From Lachnospiraceae bacterium (GTDB taxonomy: Bacteria > Bacillota > Clostridia > Lachnospirales > Lachnospiraceae), in NCBI GenBank assembly GCA_910574285.1, contig CAJTAL010000004.1, positions 1-64,000 on the forward strand: DNA of 64,000 bases, given 5' to 3'. The position numbers and the translations under genes are program-made. Shown piece by piece: positions 25,837 through 34,539 of the stretch. A model generated the notes under the pieces. The model did not search any database. It was not told the DNA's origin and saw nothing but the letters and a program-made list of their open reading frames with translations. The number at the start of each line of letters is the position of its first letter. The stretch's first letter is position 1.

Positions 25837-25923
25837 ATGTGTGATAACCATGTGAAAGATTACCGCAGCCATGCGGAAAATGAAATAAGGATGGTGGAAC
25901 ATTATGAAACTTTCAAGAGATGA
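25837..25923 (+). CDS. Possible 28-aa leader peptide overlapping the allD start
   Basis: A small frame begins at an ATG 9 bases after AAAGGG and ends 20 bases inside allD, in another frame. allD itself has a poorer, more distant Shine-Dalgarno sequence (AAGGATGG, about 11 bases), so translation of this leader could feed ribosomes to allD. There is no homology to report. It could be chance. Confidence 0.25.
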   Translation: MCDNHVKDYRSHAENEIRMVEHYETFKR

Positions 25924-26956
25924 ATTAAAAGGATTGATGAAAAATAAGATGATGCAGGCAGGCTTAAAGGAAGAGCATGCCGAGCAGACGGCAGAGATTC
26001 TTACATGGTCACATGAGAGAGGATATGCGTCACACGGCGCGGTACGTGTGGAATATTACAGCGAGAGAATCGCCAAAGGCGGTATTACCAATGATCCGAA
26101 TATTACCTGGACGCAGACAGGTCCATGTTCCGGTATCATGGACGGAGATAACGGGATCGGTTACTGGGTGGCTACAAAAGCTACGGAGAAAGCGATCGAG
26201 ATGGCAAAAGAGAATGGTGTTGCTATTGTAGGTATGGCAAATATCTCTCATACAGGATCTATCGGATACTATACCGAGATGTGTGCGAAGGAAGGTCTTG
26301 CTGCAATCACGTTCTGCCAGTCAGACCCGATGGCAGTGCCGTACGGCGGAACAGAGCCGTATTACGGAACCAATCCGATTTCATTTGCGGCGCCGACGGC
26401 TGACGACCGCAGAGTTGTATTCGATATGGCCACGACGGTCCAGGCCTGGGGCAAGATTCTCGACAAGAGGTCACAGGGTGCAGAGATTCCGTCTGACTGG
26501 GCGGTAGATGAGAACGGCGAGCCTGTTACAGATCCTCATAAGGTGAATGCACTTACACCTATCGCGGGAGCGAAGGGATATGGTCTTATGATGATGGTAG
26601 ACGTGTTCTCAGGCATACTTCTGGGCGTGCCGTTCGGAAAGCATGTAAGTTCTATGTATCATGACTGCTCTAAGGGACGTGAACTTGGACAGATGATTAT
26701 CGTTATGGATCCGGAGAGATTCTGCGGCGCCGAGCAGTTTAAGAAGAATATGTCTCAGACATGCGATGAGCTGGGAGAGATGAAAGCGGCTCCGGGATAC
26801 GGCAAAGTATATTATCCGGGCGAGAGAGCCGTTATGAGAAGAGACAAGGCTTATGCGTCAGGCGGTATTGAGGTTGTAGACGAGCTGGTTGAGTATCTGA
26901 AGGGTGACGCGGTTCATTTTGACAGATATGACCATAAGAACAGATTCGCGGATTAA
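25904..26956 (+). CDS. allD: Ureidoglycolate dehydrogenase
   Basis: NAD(P)-dependent dehydrogenase of the malate/L-lactate dehydrogenase-2 (LDH2/YlbC) family, oxidising (S)-ureidoglycolate to oxalurate. Family landmarks are SHGAVRVEYY near residue 45 with the catalytic histidine region, SHTGSIGYYTEMCAKEGL (about 117-134), GGTEPYYGTNPISFAAP for cofactor binding, and AGAKGYGLMMMVDVFSGILLG. Length 350 aa is normal. It sits between allE and the oxamate carbamoyltransferase fusion, exactly as the pathway order predicts, and would supply NADH. Confidence 0.92.
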   Translation: MKLSRDELKGLMKNKMMQAGLKEEHAEQTAEILTWSHERGYASHGAVRVEYYSERIAKGGITNDPNITWTQTGPCSGIMDGDNGIGYWVATKATEKAIEMAKENGVAIVGMANISHTGSIGYYTEMCAKEGLAAITFCQSDPMAVPYGGTEPYYGTNPISFAAPTADDRRVVFDMATTVQAWGKILDKRSQGAEIPSDWAVDENGEPVTDPHKVNALTPIAGAKGYGLMMMVDVFSGILLGVPFGKHVSSMYHDCSKGRELGQMIIVMDPERFCGAEQFKKNMSQTCDELGEMKAAPGYGKVYYPGERAVMRRDKAYASGGIEVVDELVEYLKGDAVHFDRYDHKNRFAD

Positions 26957-26966
26957 TGAGTTGTGG

Positions 26967-26992
26967 CAGTCTGCCGGTGTGCCGGCGGGCTG
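26967..26992 (+). other. Intercistronic stem-loop between allD and the allF-allG fusion gene
   Basis: CAGTCTGCCGG (26967-26977) pairs with CCGGCGGGCTG (26982-26992) around a TGTG loop, using two G-U pairs. There is no following T-run, so read-through is expected; possibly an RNA stability or processing element. Confidence 0.55.
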
Positions 26993-27028
26993 TAACGTAT
27001 ATTTTCTAATTTCAGAAAGGGAGAAAAC

Positions 27029-30000
27029 ATGTTAAAAACAGTTGTAAAAAAGGGAAGTTATCAGGATTCAGTCGTACTGATGCTTCTGACAAACGAGATT
27101 TCTTCAGTAGAAGGAGTAAATAAGATCCAGGTAATGATGGCGACTCCCGCAAATAAAGATATCTTCAAGAGTAGCGGGCTGGATACGGAAGAGTTGATGG
27201 CGGCTACCGCAAACGATATGGTAGTTGTGGCGGATATCGAAGACGACGGCGTTCTTGACGTAGTTCTTGAGAAGGTAGAAGAGTTCTTGAAGAAACAGTC
27301 CACGGCTGCAGAAGGAAAGAAGGGCGCGGAGAGTGTAAAATCATGGGATAAGGCCCTTAAAAAAGCTCCGGAGGCTAATCTTGCGGTTATCTCTATTCCG
27401 GGAGCGTATGCGGCTCTTGAAGCTGACCGCGCTCTTGACGAAGGATTGAATGTATTTATGTTCTCCGACAACGTAACGGTTGAAGACGAGAAGGCATTGA
27501 AGGAAAAAGCTCACGCAAAAGGTCTGGCAGTTATGGGACCGGACTGCGGCACAGGTATTATCCAGGGAGTTCCGATTGCATTTACGAACAAGGTTACAAA
27601 AGGTTCTATCGGTATCATCGGCGCTTCAGGAACAGGTATCCAGGAGCTTACGACGATTATCGACAGATTAGGTGAAGGTGTTACCAACGCCATCGGAATC
27701 GGCGGACGTGACCTGAACGCTAAGATCGGCGGAATCACGATGATGGACATGATCGATGCGATGGAAGACGATGATGCGGTGAAAGTACTTGTTATCGTTT
27801 CCAAACCGCCGGCAAAAGAAGTGCGCGATATGATCTCCGCAAGACTTTCTAATTTCAGCAAACCAGTTGTTACGTTATTCGTCGGTGAGAAACCGGAATA
27901 TCATGAGGAAAACTTCTATCACTGCTATACGCTTGACGAGGCGGCCCGCAAGGCAGTCAGCCTTGTAAGAGGTACGGAAGTTGCGGAAGCAACGATTGAT
28001 ATAGATGAATCTGAGTTCTACAAAGCAGAAGACGGTAAGACGATTAAGGCTTACTATTCAGGCGGAACACTGGCGAATGAAGCAGCTATGCTGATCAAAG
28101 ATGCCATGAACTGTAAAGTACCGCCGGAGGATATCGAAGGATATATGCTTCAGTTAGACGGCAATGTCGTAGTTGACTTAGGCGACGATGCTTATACACA
28201 GGGCAAGCCGCATCCGATGATCGATCCTGCGAAGCGTATCGAATGTATGCAGGAAGCAGTAGATGATCCGACTACAGGCGCGGTTCTTCTTGATATTATG
28301 CTTGGCTATGGTTCACATGCCGATATGGCAGGAGCCCTCCTTCCGTCTATCGTTGCTCTGAAAGAGAAGGCAGAGAGCCAGGGAAGAAAGGTATTCTTTA
28401 TCGCTACGGTATGCGGTACGAGAAGCGACTTCCAGGGATATGACGAGGCAGTAAATAAGTTAAAGGACGCAGGCGTGATCGTATGCGAGAATAACAAGCT
28501 TGCATGCCGTACGGCGATCCGTGCGATCGGAAGAGACTTTGACGAGCCGGTTAAAGAAATCCGTGCAAAAGAAGTCGTAGATGTAGAGAAGAACGCTCCT
28601 TCCGATAAGCTTCGCGCATTGCTTTCCGATAAGCCGAATATCATTAACATCGGCCTTAAGAGCTTCGCGGAAGTGGTAGAGCAGTTTGGCTGTGAAGTGG
28701 TACAGTATGACTGGCAGCCGCCGGCCGGAGGTAATGTGGAGCTGATTAAGATCCTGAACTTCCTGAGAAATTATGAGGGTATCGATGAGCTGAACCGTGC
28801 GGTGACCGCGAAGGTTGTTGCAAGCCAGCCGGTTCTTAAAGATAATGTACGTGCGAAAGAAGTGATCCCGGAATTTGCGGAGAACGGCGGTAAGGTAATC
28901 CTTCATGCAGGTCCTCCGGTAGCTTATGAGAATATGCCGGATCCGATGCAGGGTTCCTGCGTAGGCGCCGTTATGTTCGAAGAGTGGGCGGATACAGAGG
29001 AAGAAGCAAGGAAGATGTTGGAAGCTGGAGAGATTAAATTCATTCCATGCCACCACTGCAATGCAGTAGGACCGATGGGCGGTATTACCTCTCCGAATAT
29101 GGCAGTCTTTGTAGTAGAGAATGAGACAGGCGGCAACAAGGCTTACTGTACGATGAACGAAGGTATCGGAAAGGTTCTCCGTTTCGGCGCATATGACGAA
29201 GAAGTTGTAAACCGTCTGCGCTGGATGAGAGACGTCCTTGGCCCGACGTTAGGCAAGGCGCTTCGTTCTATGGAAAACGGACTCGCAATCAATCCGTTGA
29301 TCGCGAAAGCGGTTGCCATGGGAGATGAATTCCATCAGAGAAATATCGCGGCGTCCCTCGCGTTCCTTAAGGAGGTTGCTCCGATTATTACGGCTATGGA
29401 GATGGATGAAAAGGATCGTTATGACGTAATCAAATTCCTGGCTGATACAGACCAGTTCTTCCTGAATATCATGATGGCTACAGGCAAGGCTGTTATGGAT
29501 GACGCCCGCAAGGATACAGACGGAACGATCGTTACTGCTATGTGCCGTAACGGTTATGAGTTTGGTATCCGTATCGCAGGTATGGGCGACGAGTGGTTCA
29601 CAGGACCGGTCAACACACCGCAGGGACTTTATTTCACAGGCTACGACGCTGAGGATGCGTGCCCGGATATGGGTGACAGCGCGATTACAGAGACCTTTGG
29701 CGTGGGCGGTATGGCGATGATCGCAGCGCCGGCCGTTACAAGATTCGTAGGCGCAGGCGGGTATGAAGACGCTCTGCGTACCAGCAATGAGATGACAGAG
29801 ATCTGTATCGACAGAAACCCGAACTTTACTGTTCCTACATGGAATTTCCAGGGAATCTGCCTTGGCATCGACGCGAGATTGGTTGTAGAAAAAGGAATCA
29901 CGCCGGTAATCAATACCGGTATTGCGAATAAGGTAGCCGGAAGAGGCCAGATCGGCGCGGGTACGGTTCATCCGCCGATTGAATGTTTCGAGAAGGCTGT

Positions 30001-30037
30001 AAAGGCATACGCTAAGAAACTTGGGTTTGAAGCATAG
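27029..30037 (+). CDS. Fused AllF-AllG (FdrA-YlbE/DUF1116) oxamate carbamoyltransferase protein
   Basis: A 1002-aa protein that joins two subunits normally encoded separately. Residues about 1-515 match FdrA/AllF, with acyl-CoA-synthetase-like nucleotide-binding stretches (GPDCGTGIIQGVPIAFTNK, GIIGASGTGIQELTTII, AIGIGGRDLNAKIGG). From about residue 535 the sequence restarts as YlbE/AllG (DUF1116): NIGLKSFAEVVEQFG, YDWQPPAGGN, then GITSPNMAVFVVENETGG and NRNPNFTVPTWN-like RNPNFTVPTWNFQGICLGID. The complex phosphorolyses oxalurate to oxamate and carbamoyl phosphate. The third subunit, AllH, is the DUF2877 gene at 16 kb. No stop or frameshift is present at the junction. AGAAAGGGAG precedes the ATG; carbamate kinase follows. 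Confidence 0.88.
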   Translation: MLKTVVKKGSYQDSVVLMLLTNEISSVEGVNKIQVMMATPANKDIFKSSGLDTEELMAATANDMVVVADIEDDGVLDVVLEKVEEFLKKQSTAAEGKKGAESVKSWDKALKKAPEANLAVISIPGAYAALEADRALDEGLNVFMFSDNVTVEDEKALKEKAHAKGLAVMGPDCGTGIIQGVPIAFTNKVTKGSIGIIGASGTGIQELTTIIDRLGEGVTNAIGIGGRDLNAKIGGITMMDMIDAMEDDDAVKVLVIVSKPPAKEVRDMISARLSNFSKPVVTLFVGEKPEYHEENFYHCYTLDEAARKAVSLVRGTEVAEATIDIDESEFYKAEDGKTIKAYYSGGTLANEAAMLIKDAMNCKVPPEDIEGYMLQLDGNVVVDLGDDAYTQGKPHPMIDPAKRIECMQEAVDDPTTGAVLLDIMLGYGSHADMAGALLPSIVALKEKAESQGRKVFFIATVCGTRSDFQGYDEAVNKLKDAGVIVCENNKLACRTAIRAIGRDFDEPVKEIRAKEVVDVEKNAPSDKLRALLSDKPNIINIGLKSFAEVVEQFGCEVVQYDWQPPAGGNVELIKILNFLRNYEGIDELNRAVTAKVVASQPVLKDNVRAKEVIPEFAENGGKVILHAGPPVAYENMPDPMQGSCVGAVMFEEWADTEEEARKMLEAGEIKFIPCHHCNAVGPMGGITSPNMAVFVVENETGGNKAYCTMNEGIGKVLRFGAYDEEVVNRLRWMRDVLGPTLGKALRSMENGLAINPLIAKAVAMGDEFHQRNIAASLAFLKEVAPIITAMEMDEKDRYDVIKFLADTDQFFLNIMMATGKAVMDDARKDTDGTIVTAMCRNGYEFGIRIAGMGDEWFTGPVNTPQGLYFTGYDAEDACPDMGDSAITETFGVGGMAMIAAPAVTRFVGAGGYEDALRTSNEMTEICIDRNPNFTVPTWNFQGICLGIDARLVVEKGITPVINTGIANKVAGRGQIGAGTVHPPIECFEKAVKAYAKKLGFEA

Positions 30038-30057
30038 GGAGCATATTAACACATCTG

Positions 30058-30102
30058 CCAGTGTACTGTATTCCAGGGACCAGGGGGGGGTCAGTACACT
30101 GG
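30058..30102 (+). other. Hairpin with a G8 tract ahead of carbamate kinase
   Basis: CCAGTGTACTG (30058-30068) and CAGTACACTGG (30092-30102) form a perfect 11-bp inverted repeat. The 23-nt loop contains eight consecutive Gs (30083-30090). It lies 43 bp before the carbamate kinase start and lacks a T-run. Confidence 0.55.
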
Positions 30103-30144
30103 TACTGGCATAGGGCCAGAACGGTCCAAAACAGGAGATATTTT

Positions 30145-31083
30145 ATGGAAAAGAAAAAAGTTGTCATTGCCCTTGGCGGAAATGCCCTTGGCAAGGATAT
30201 AGAAGAGCAGAAAGAGGCAGTTGCAAAGACTGCGAAAGTGATTGTCGATCTTGCCGAGCAGGGATTGGACATCATCGTTACACATGGGAACGGCCCGCAG
30301 GTCGGCATGATTCAGAGCGCAATGGACAATCTGATTGTGATGCAGCAGAATTACAAGCAGATACCGCTTCCCACCAGCGTGGCTATGAGCCAGGGCTATA
30401 TCGGTATTGATCTGCAGAATGCAATCAAGTACGAATTGTTGAGCCGTAATATTGACGGAAAAGTGTCTACGATCCTGTCACAGGTAGAGGTGGACAAGAA
30501 CGATCCGGCTTTTGAGAATCCGACAAAGCCTATCGGAAGATTCCTGACGAAGGAGGAGGCAGACGAGAATGAGGCGAACGGCATCCGTTGTATGGAAGAT
30601 GCAGGCAGGGGTTACCGTATCGTTGTGGCTTCCCCGATGCCAAAGAGGATCCGTGAGCTTCAGACGATCAAGACACTGGTAGACGCAGGGCATATCGTGA
30701 TTACCTGCGGCGGCGGCGGAATCCCGGTAGTCAGCGACGAGGAAGGACGTCTGGTAGGCGTTAATGCCGTGATTGATAAAGATAATGCCAGCAGCCTTCT
30801 TGCGGCGGAGCTTGGTGCAGATCATCTGGTTATCCTGACTGCCGTTGAGAAAGTTGCCATCAACTGGGGAAAAGAGAATCAGGAATGGTTATCTGACCTT
30901 ACGGTAGAACAGGCAAAAGAGTATATCGAACAGGAGCAGTTCGCGAAAGGCTCCATGCTTCCAAAAGTAGAAGCAGCAATTCGTTTCGCAGAATCCGGCG
31001 AGGGCAGGCATGCGCTGATTACGCTTCTTGACAAAGCGGCGGCCGGAATTGCCGGCGAGACCGGAACCGTAATCCACTCATAA
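30145..31083 (+). CDS. arcC: Carbamate kinase
   Basis: Amino-acid-kinase-fold enzyme that transfers phosphate from carbamoyl phosphate to ADP, yielding ATP, CO2 and NH3. This is the energy-conserving last step of allantoin fermentation (AllK/YbcF role). Motifs: IALGGNALGK at the N-terminus, THGNGPQVGM, the carbamate-kinase-specific RRYRIVVASPMP-type sequence (GYRIVVASPMPKRI), CGGGGIPVV and the Lys-containing GSMLPKVEAAIRF. The start used has CAGGAG 8-9 bases upstream; a longer in-frame GTG start at 30061 lies inside the hairpin and is rejected. Length 312 aa is normal. Confidence 0.93.
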   Translation: MEKKKVVIALGGNALGKDIEEQKEAVAKTAKVIVDLAEQGLDIIVTHGNGPQVGMIQSAMDNLIVMQQNYKQIPLPTSVAMSQGYIGIDLQNAIKYELLSRNIDGKVSTILSQVEVDKNDPAFENPTKPIGRFLTKEEADENEANGIRCMEDAGRGYRIVVASPMPKRIRELQTIKTLVDAGHIVITCGGGGIPVVSDEEGRLVGVNAVIDKDNASSLLAAELGADHLVILTAVEKVAINWGKENQEWLSDLTVEQAKEYIEQEQFAKGSMLPKVEAAIRFAESGEGRHALITLLDKAAAGIAGETGTVIHS

Positions 31084-31141
31084 TCATGCGGTGAGTCGGA
31101 AATAAACTATTTGTGCGATTCAGGCTATCTTGGTAAACAGG

Positions 31142-31182
31142 CGGTTCGGAGCAATTGTCTGCTCTGAACCGTTGTTTCTTTT
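31142..31182 (+). terminator. Terminator after carbamate kinase
   Basis: CGGTTCGGAGCA (31142-31153) pairs with TGCTCTGAACCG (31160-31171) with one G-U pair, then TTGTTTCTTTT. The downstream permease may need its own promoter or read-through. Confidence 0.7.
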
Positions 31183-31227
31183 GGGATAGCTGATTACATA
31201 ATATGTGGGCAGTTTAGGAGAGGGAAC

Positions 31228-32841
31228 ATGAATATACCAATTAATCTGTTTATGTGGATAATGGCTTTTCTGCCGATTATCGTACTTTTGATTTTGATGA
31301 TAAAATTTAACTGGGGCGCTACCGAGGCGGCGCCGATAGGACTTTTGATTACGATTGTTACAGGACTTGTGTTCTTTAAAGCGAATATTAGATTGATCGC
31401 GGCAGAAAGTGCCAAAGGAGTCTGGAATGCGTTGATTATCCTGATCATCGTCTGGACGGCGATCTTAATGTATCAGGTTGGCGATGAGGCGAAAGCGTTC
31501 TTGGTGATTCGTAACGGCATGAGGAAACTTCTGCCGAATGAATTGCTTCTGGTTCTTGCGATGGGATGGATATTCGAAAGTTTTCTTCAGGGAATTACGG
31601 GCTTCGGAGTTCCGGTTGCAGTAGGAGCGCCGCTTCTGATCGGTATCGGCGTCAAGCCTATGTGGGCGGTTATTATTCCTCTTCTCGGGCAGGCATGGGG
31701 GAATACATTCGGAACATTAGGCGCGGCATGGGATTCCCTTGCTATGTCGGCGGGGCTTTCCGCAGGCAGCAAGGAGTATCTTGTGACGGCAATGTGGACG
31801 GCGGCGTTTATCTGGTTCTGGAATGCCATCGGCGGATTTGCGACCTGCTGGTTCTACGGCAAAGGCAAGGCTCTTAAGAAGGGACTCCCGGCGGTAGCTC
31901 TTATGGCAGTCATTCAGGGCGGAGGAGAACTTCTGTTAAGCCAGGTGAATACGACGATATGCTGTTTTGTGCCGGCATGCGCTTCTCTGATTGTAATCCT
32001 GCTTCTTGGAAGAGTAAAGATGTATAATGAGGAGTGGAGTATTGAAGACAGTCCGATTATGAACCGCGGGTTTGAAGGAAAGGCAGGAGGCAGCGAAGGA
32101 CCTGCTGATATGAGTTTGATTCAGGCGTTTGTGCCGTATTTCCTTCTTTCGGCCCTTACTCTGATCGTTCTTCTGGTAAAACCGGTTAATGCGGTTCTGG
32201 GAAAGATTTCATTTGGTCTGTCATTCCCGGAGACTTCGACGGGATATGGATATGTGAACGCGGCGGTAGAGAGTTTCTCTCCGTTTACACCGTTCACACA
32301 CGCAAGTATGTTCCTGTTTATATCGGCGATCGTAGGACTTTTCTATTATAAAAAGCATGGCTGGATTAAAGAAGGCGGAGTAAAGAGAATCTTTGTGAAA
32401 TCAATCTCCATGACGATGCCGTCAGGTATCGCGGTCATTGGTCTGGTAATCATGTCCAAGATCATGGACGGTACCGGGCAGACCGTAGTTCTTGCAAACG
32501 GAATCGCGAATGTTCTGGGTAAAGTCTATGTGATACTGGCGCCGTTCGTTGGTCTTCTTGGAACCTTTATGACAGGAAGCAACATGAGTTCTAATATTCT
32601 GTTCGGCGGTTTCCAGATGACGACGGCCAATCTGCTGAACGTAGATCCGTCGGCAATCTTAGGAGCGCAGTCTGCAGGCGGAGCGATCGGAAGCGCGGTA
32701 AGTCCAAGCAAGATTATCCTTGGAACTACGACGGCAAGCATTCTTGGCAAAGAGGGAGAAGTTCTTAAGAGAATCATCATACTTACGGTTCCGACAACGA
32801 TTGTAATCGGTGCAATCTTGTTTGTGCTGGTGGCGATCTAG
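31228..32841 (+). CDS. L-lactate permease (LctP/GlcA) family transporter
   Basis: Integral membrane carrier with about 12-14 helices of the LctP family, which transports lactate, glycolate and related 2-hydroxy or 2-oxo acids. Family marks: GFGVPVAVGAPLLIGIGVKPMWAVIIPLLGQAWGNTFGTLG and GTFMTGSNMSSNILFG near the C-terminus, then AVSPSKI. Length 537 aa is typical. Because it is embedded in an allantoin cluster whose organic end product is oxamate, a structural mimic of pyruvate and lactate, it could export oxamate or a related acid. That is inference; a role in glycolate or lactate exchange is equally compatible. Confidence 0.85.
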   Translation: MNIPINLFMWIMAFLPIIVLLILMIKFNWGATEAAPIGLLITIVTGLVFFKANIRLIAAESAKGVWNALIILIIVWTAILMYQVGDEAKAFLVIRNGMRKLLPNELLLVLAMGWIFESFLQGITGFGVPVAVGAPLLIGIGVKPMWAVIIPLLGQAWGNTFGTLGAAWDSLAMSAGLSAGSKEYLVTAMWTAAFIWFWNAIGGFATCWFYGKGKALKKGLPAVALMAVIQGGGELLLSQVNTTICCFVPACASLIVILLLGRVKMYNEEWSIEDSPIMNRGFEGKAGGSEGPADMSLIQAFVPYFLLSALTLIVLLVKPVNAVLGKISFGLSFPETSTGYGYVNAAVESFSPFTPFTHASMFLFISAIVGLFYYKKHGWIKEGGVKRIFVKSISMTMPSGIAVIGLVIMSKIMDGTGQTVVLANGIANVLGKVYVILAPFVGLLGTFMTGSNMSSNILFGGFQMTTANLLNVDPSAILGAQSAGGAIGSAVSPSKIILGTTTASILGKEGEVLKRIIILTVPTTIVIGAILFVLVAI

Positions 32842-32875
32842 GATTGGTTGCGCAGGAAGGAGAGTCTGACAGATT

Positions 32876-33073
32876 ATGGAGAAGAAGAGTTTTTTTAAGA
32901 CAAAAGAAGGCGGGCTTACAATTGCTTTTATCGTGATTATGGCGGCGTTTTTCATTATTCTTGCAGGTCTTGGCAGTGCAAATGATACGATTTGTCTGGT
33001 CGGATTTGTAATTATGGTGGCTGCTATGTTGTATTCGCCGGTTAAAACATTTATAATAAAGCCAAAGAAATAA
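32876..33073 (+). CDS. Small two-TM protein, possible partner of the LctP-type permease
   Basis: A 65-residue protein with a Lys-rich N-terminus, two hydrophobic helices (about 15-33 and 38-55) and a Lys-rich tail ending IKPKK. No family is recognised. It follows the permease by 34 bp and precedes an M20 hydrolase by 25 bp, so it is in the same transcript. The AAGGAG site is 13 bases from the ATG, longer than ideal. Small membrane partners of transporters often look like this, but the role is unknown. Confidence 0.6.
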   Translation: MEKKSFFKTKEGGLTIAFIVIMAAFFIILAGLGSANDTICLVGFVIMVAAMLYSPVKTFIIKPKK

Positions 33074-33098
33074 AACGAAACGAAAGGAGAAAAACATT

Positions 33099-34340
33099 AT
33101 GGCGATTGAAACAATTACAGGTAGAATAGCAAAGGATCTGGAGAGCTTGAAGCAGTTTACAGCGACACCGGGAGACGGCTGTACAAGACTTCCATTTACT
33201 CCGGAGGCAAGAGGGGCAGTGAATTATCTGAAAGAGATTATGGAGGAAGCCGGTCTTGAGGTAAGAGAGGACGCTGCAGGCAACGTAATCGGAGTTATGA
33301 AGGGAACGGATCCGGACGCGCCATGTGTTATGATGGGTTCACATTTTGATTCCGTAGTGAACGGAGGAGACTTCGACGGTATCGCGGGCGCCGTATGTGC
33401 GATTGAAGTTGCAAGACAGTTGAAGGAAGAAGGAGTTGCTCCGAAGAGAGACTTTGTAGCGGTTGGATTCTGTGACGAGGAGGGTATGCGTTTCGGAACA
33501 GGGTATTTTGGATCCGGCGCGATGCTTGGCAACAGAGACGTAGAGTACTGCAAGAACTTTGCGGATAAGGACGGAGTTACGATCTATGACGCGATGAAGG
33601 AATACGGTCTTGATCCGGAGAAGATTGAAGACGCTAAGTGGGACGTATCGAAGATCGGCAAATTCCTTGAGTTACATATTGAGCAGGGCCCGGTTCTTGA
33701 AGCGGAGAATATTGAACTTGGCCTGGTAGACTGTATCGTCGGCATCCAGCGCTATATGGTAACCGTTCACGGAAGAGCCGACCATGCGGGAACTACTCCG
33801 ATGGATATGCGTATGGACGCGGTAGACGCTGCGACGAAGGTAATCTCCAAGATTCCGGACTGGGCGCGTGAGAAAGCAGACGGAACCGTTGCTACGACAG
33901 GATTTATCCGTACGACTCCGGGCGGTATGAACATCGTTGCGGAGAAGGTTGAGTTTACGGTTGATATCCGTTCCAAGAATAATGACAATATCAATGATAT
34001 TGCCAACAGGATCCGTGCGGCTCTTGACAGAGAAGTAAAGGAGATGGGCGGAAGCTATGAGATCGATACCAAGCTTGTGATTACGCCGGTATGGCTGTCA
34101 GAAGAGATGCTGAACACGATGGAAGAAAGCTGCAAGGCAAGAGGTTACAGCTATAAGAAACTTCCAAGCGGCGCAGGGCATGACGCTCTTGAAATTGGTC
34201 AGGTAATCCCGACGGTAATGCTGTTTGTTCCAAGTAAAGAAGGCAGAAGCCACTGCCCGGTAGAATTTACGAAATACAGTGACTTTGCAAAGGCTTCTGT
34301 GATCATGACAGAACTTGCGAAAGAGCTGCTTACAAAATAA
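33099..34340 (+). CDS. Second allantoate/ureido amidohydrolase-type M20 Zn hydrolase
   Basis: Paralogue of the enzyme encoded at 11.6 kb and similar in length (413 aa). Metal-binding and catalytic signatures: GSHFDSVVNGGDFDG, CDEEGMRFGTGYFGSGAM, ELHIEQGPVLE, and GRADHAGTTPMDMR in the dimerisation domain. Enzymes of this group act on allantoate, ureidoglycolate or N-carbamoyl-amino acids. Two copies may split the work: one for allantoate, the other for ureidoglycolate or a hydantoin-derived carbamoyl amino acid. The sequence alone does not decide. AAAGGAG precedes the ATG. Confidence 0.8.
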   Translation: MAIETITGRIAKDLESLKQFTATPGDGCTRLPFTPEARGAVNYLKEIMEEAGLEVREDAAGNVIGVMKGTDPDAPCVMMGSHFDSVVNGGDFDGIAGAVCAIEVARQLKEEGVAPKRDFVAVGFCDEEGMRFGTGYFGSGAMLGNRDVEYCKNFADKDGVTIYDAMKEYGLDPEKIEDAKWDVSKIGKFLELHIEQGPVLEAENIELGLVDCIVGIQRYMVTVHGRADHAGTTPMDMRMDAVDAATKVISKIPDWAREKADGTVATTGFIRTTPGGMNIVAEKVEFTVDIRSKNNDNINDIANRIRAALDREVKEMGGSYEIDTKLVITPVWLSEEMLNTMEESCKARGYSYKKLPSGAGHDALEIGQVIPTVMLFVPSKEGRSHCPVEFTKYSDFAKASVIMTELAKELLTK

Positions 34341-34539
34341 GAAATTAATCTGAAATGTTATACCTCTCAGGCTGCGCAGGCCAAGTCGTCTTGCTGTAAT
34401 CTGTTGTGCTGTTTCATTTTGACAGAGCTTATGCGGCGGCGTTTTTGACCTGCGTGTCTGAAGAGGTATTCCGACAGTTCCTGAAATTGCGGTATGAATG
34501 TGCAGTTTCGTATACGTTTCCTAAGAAATGGAGAGGCAT

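Noticed and set aside
30061-30144. N-terminal extension of carbamate kinase from an upstream GTG
   Set aside because: It reads through the hairpin and G8 tract and is absent from the family; the ATG at 30145 has a proper ribosome site.
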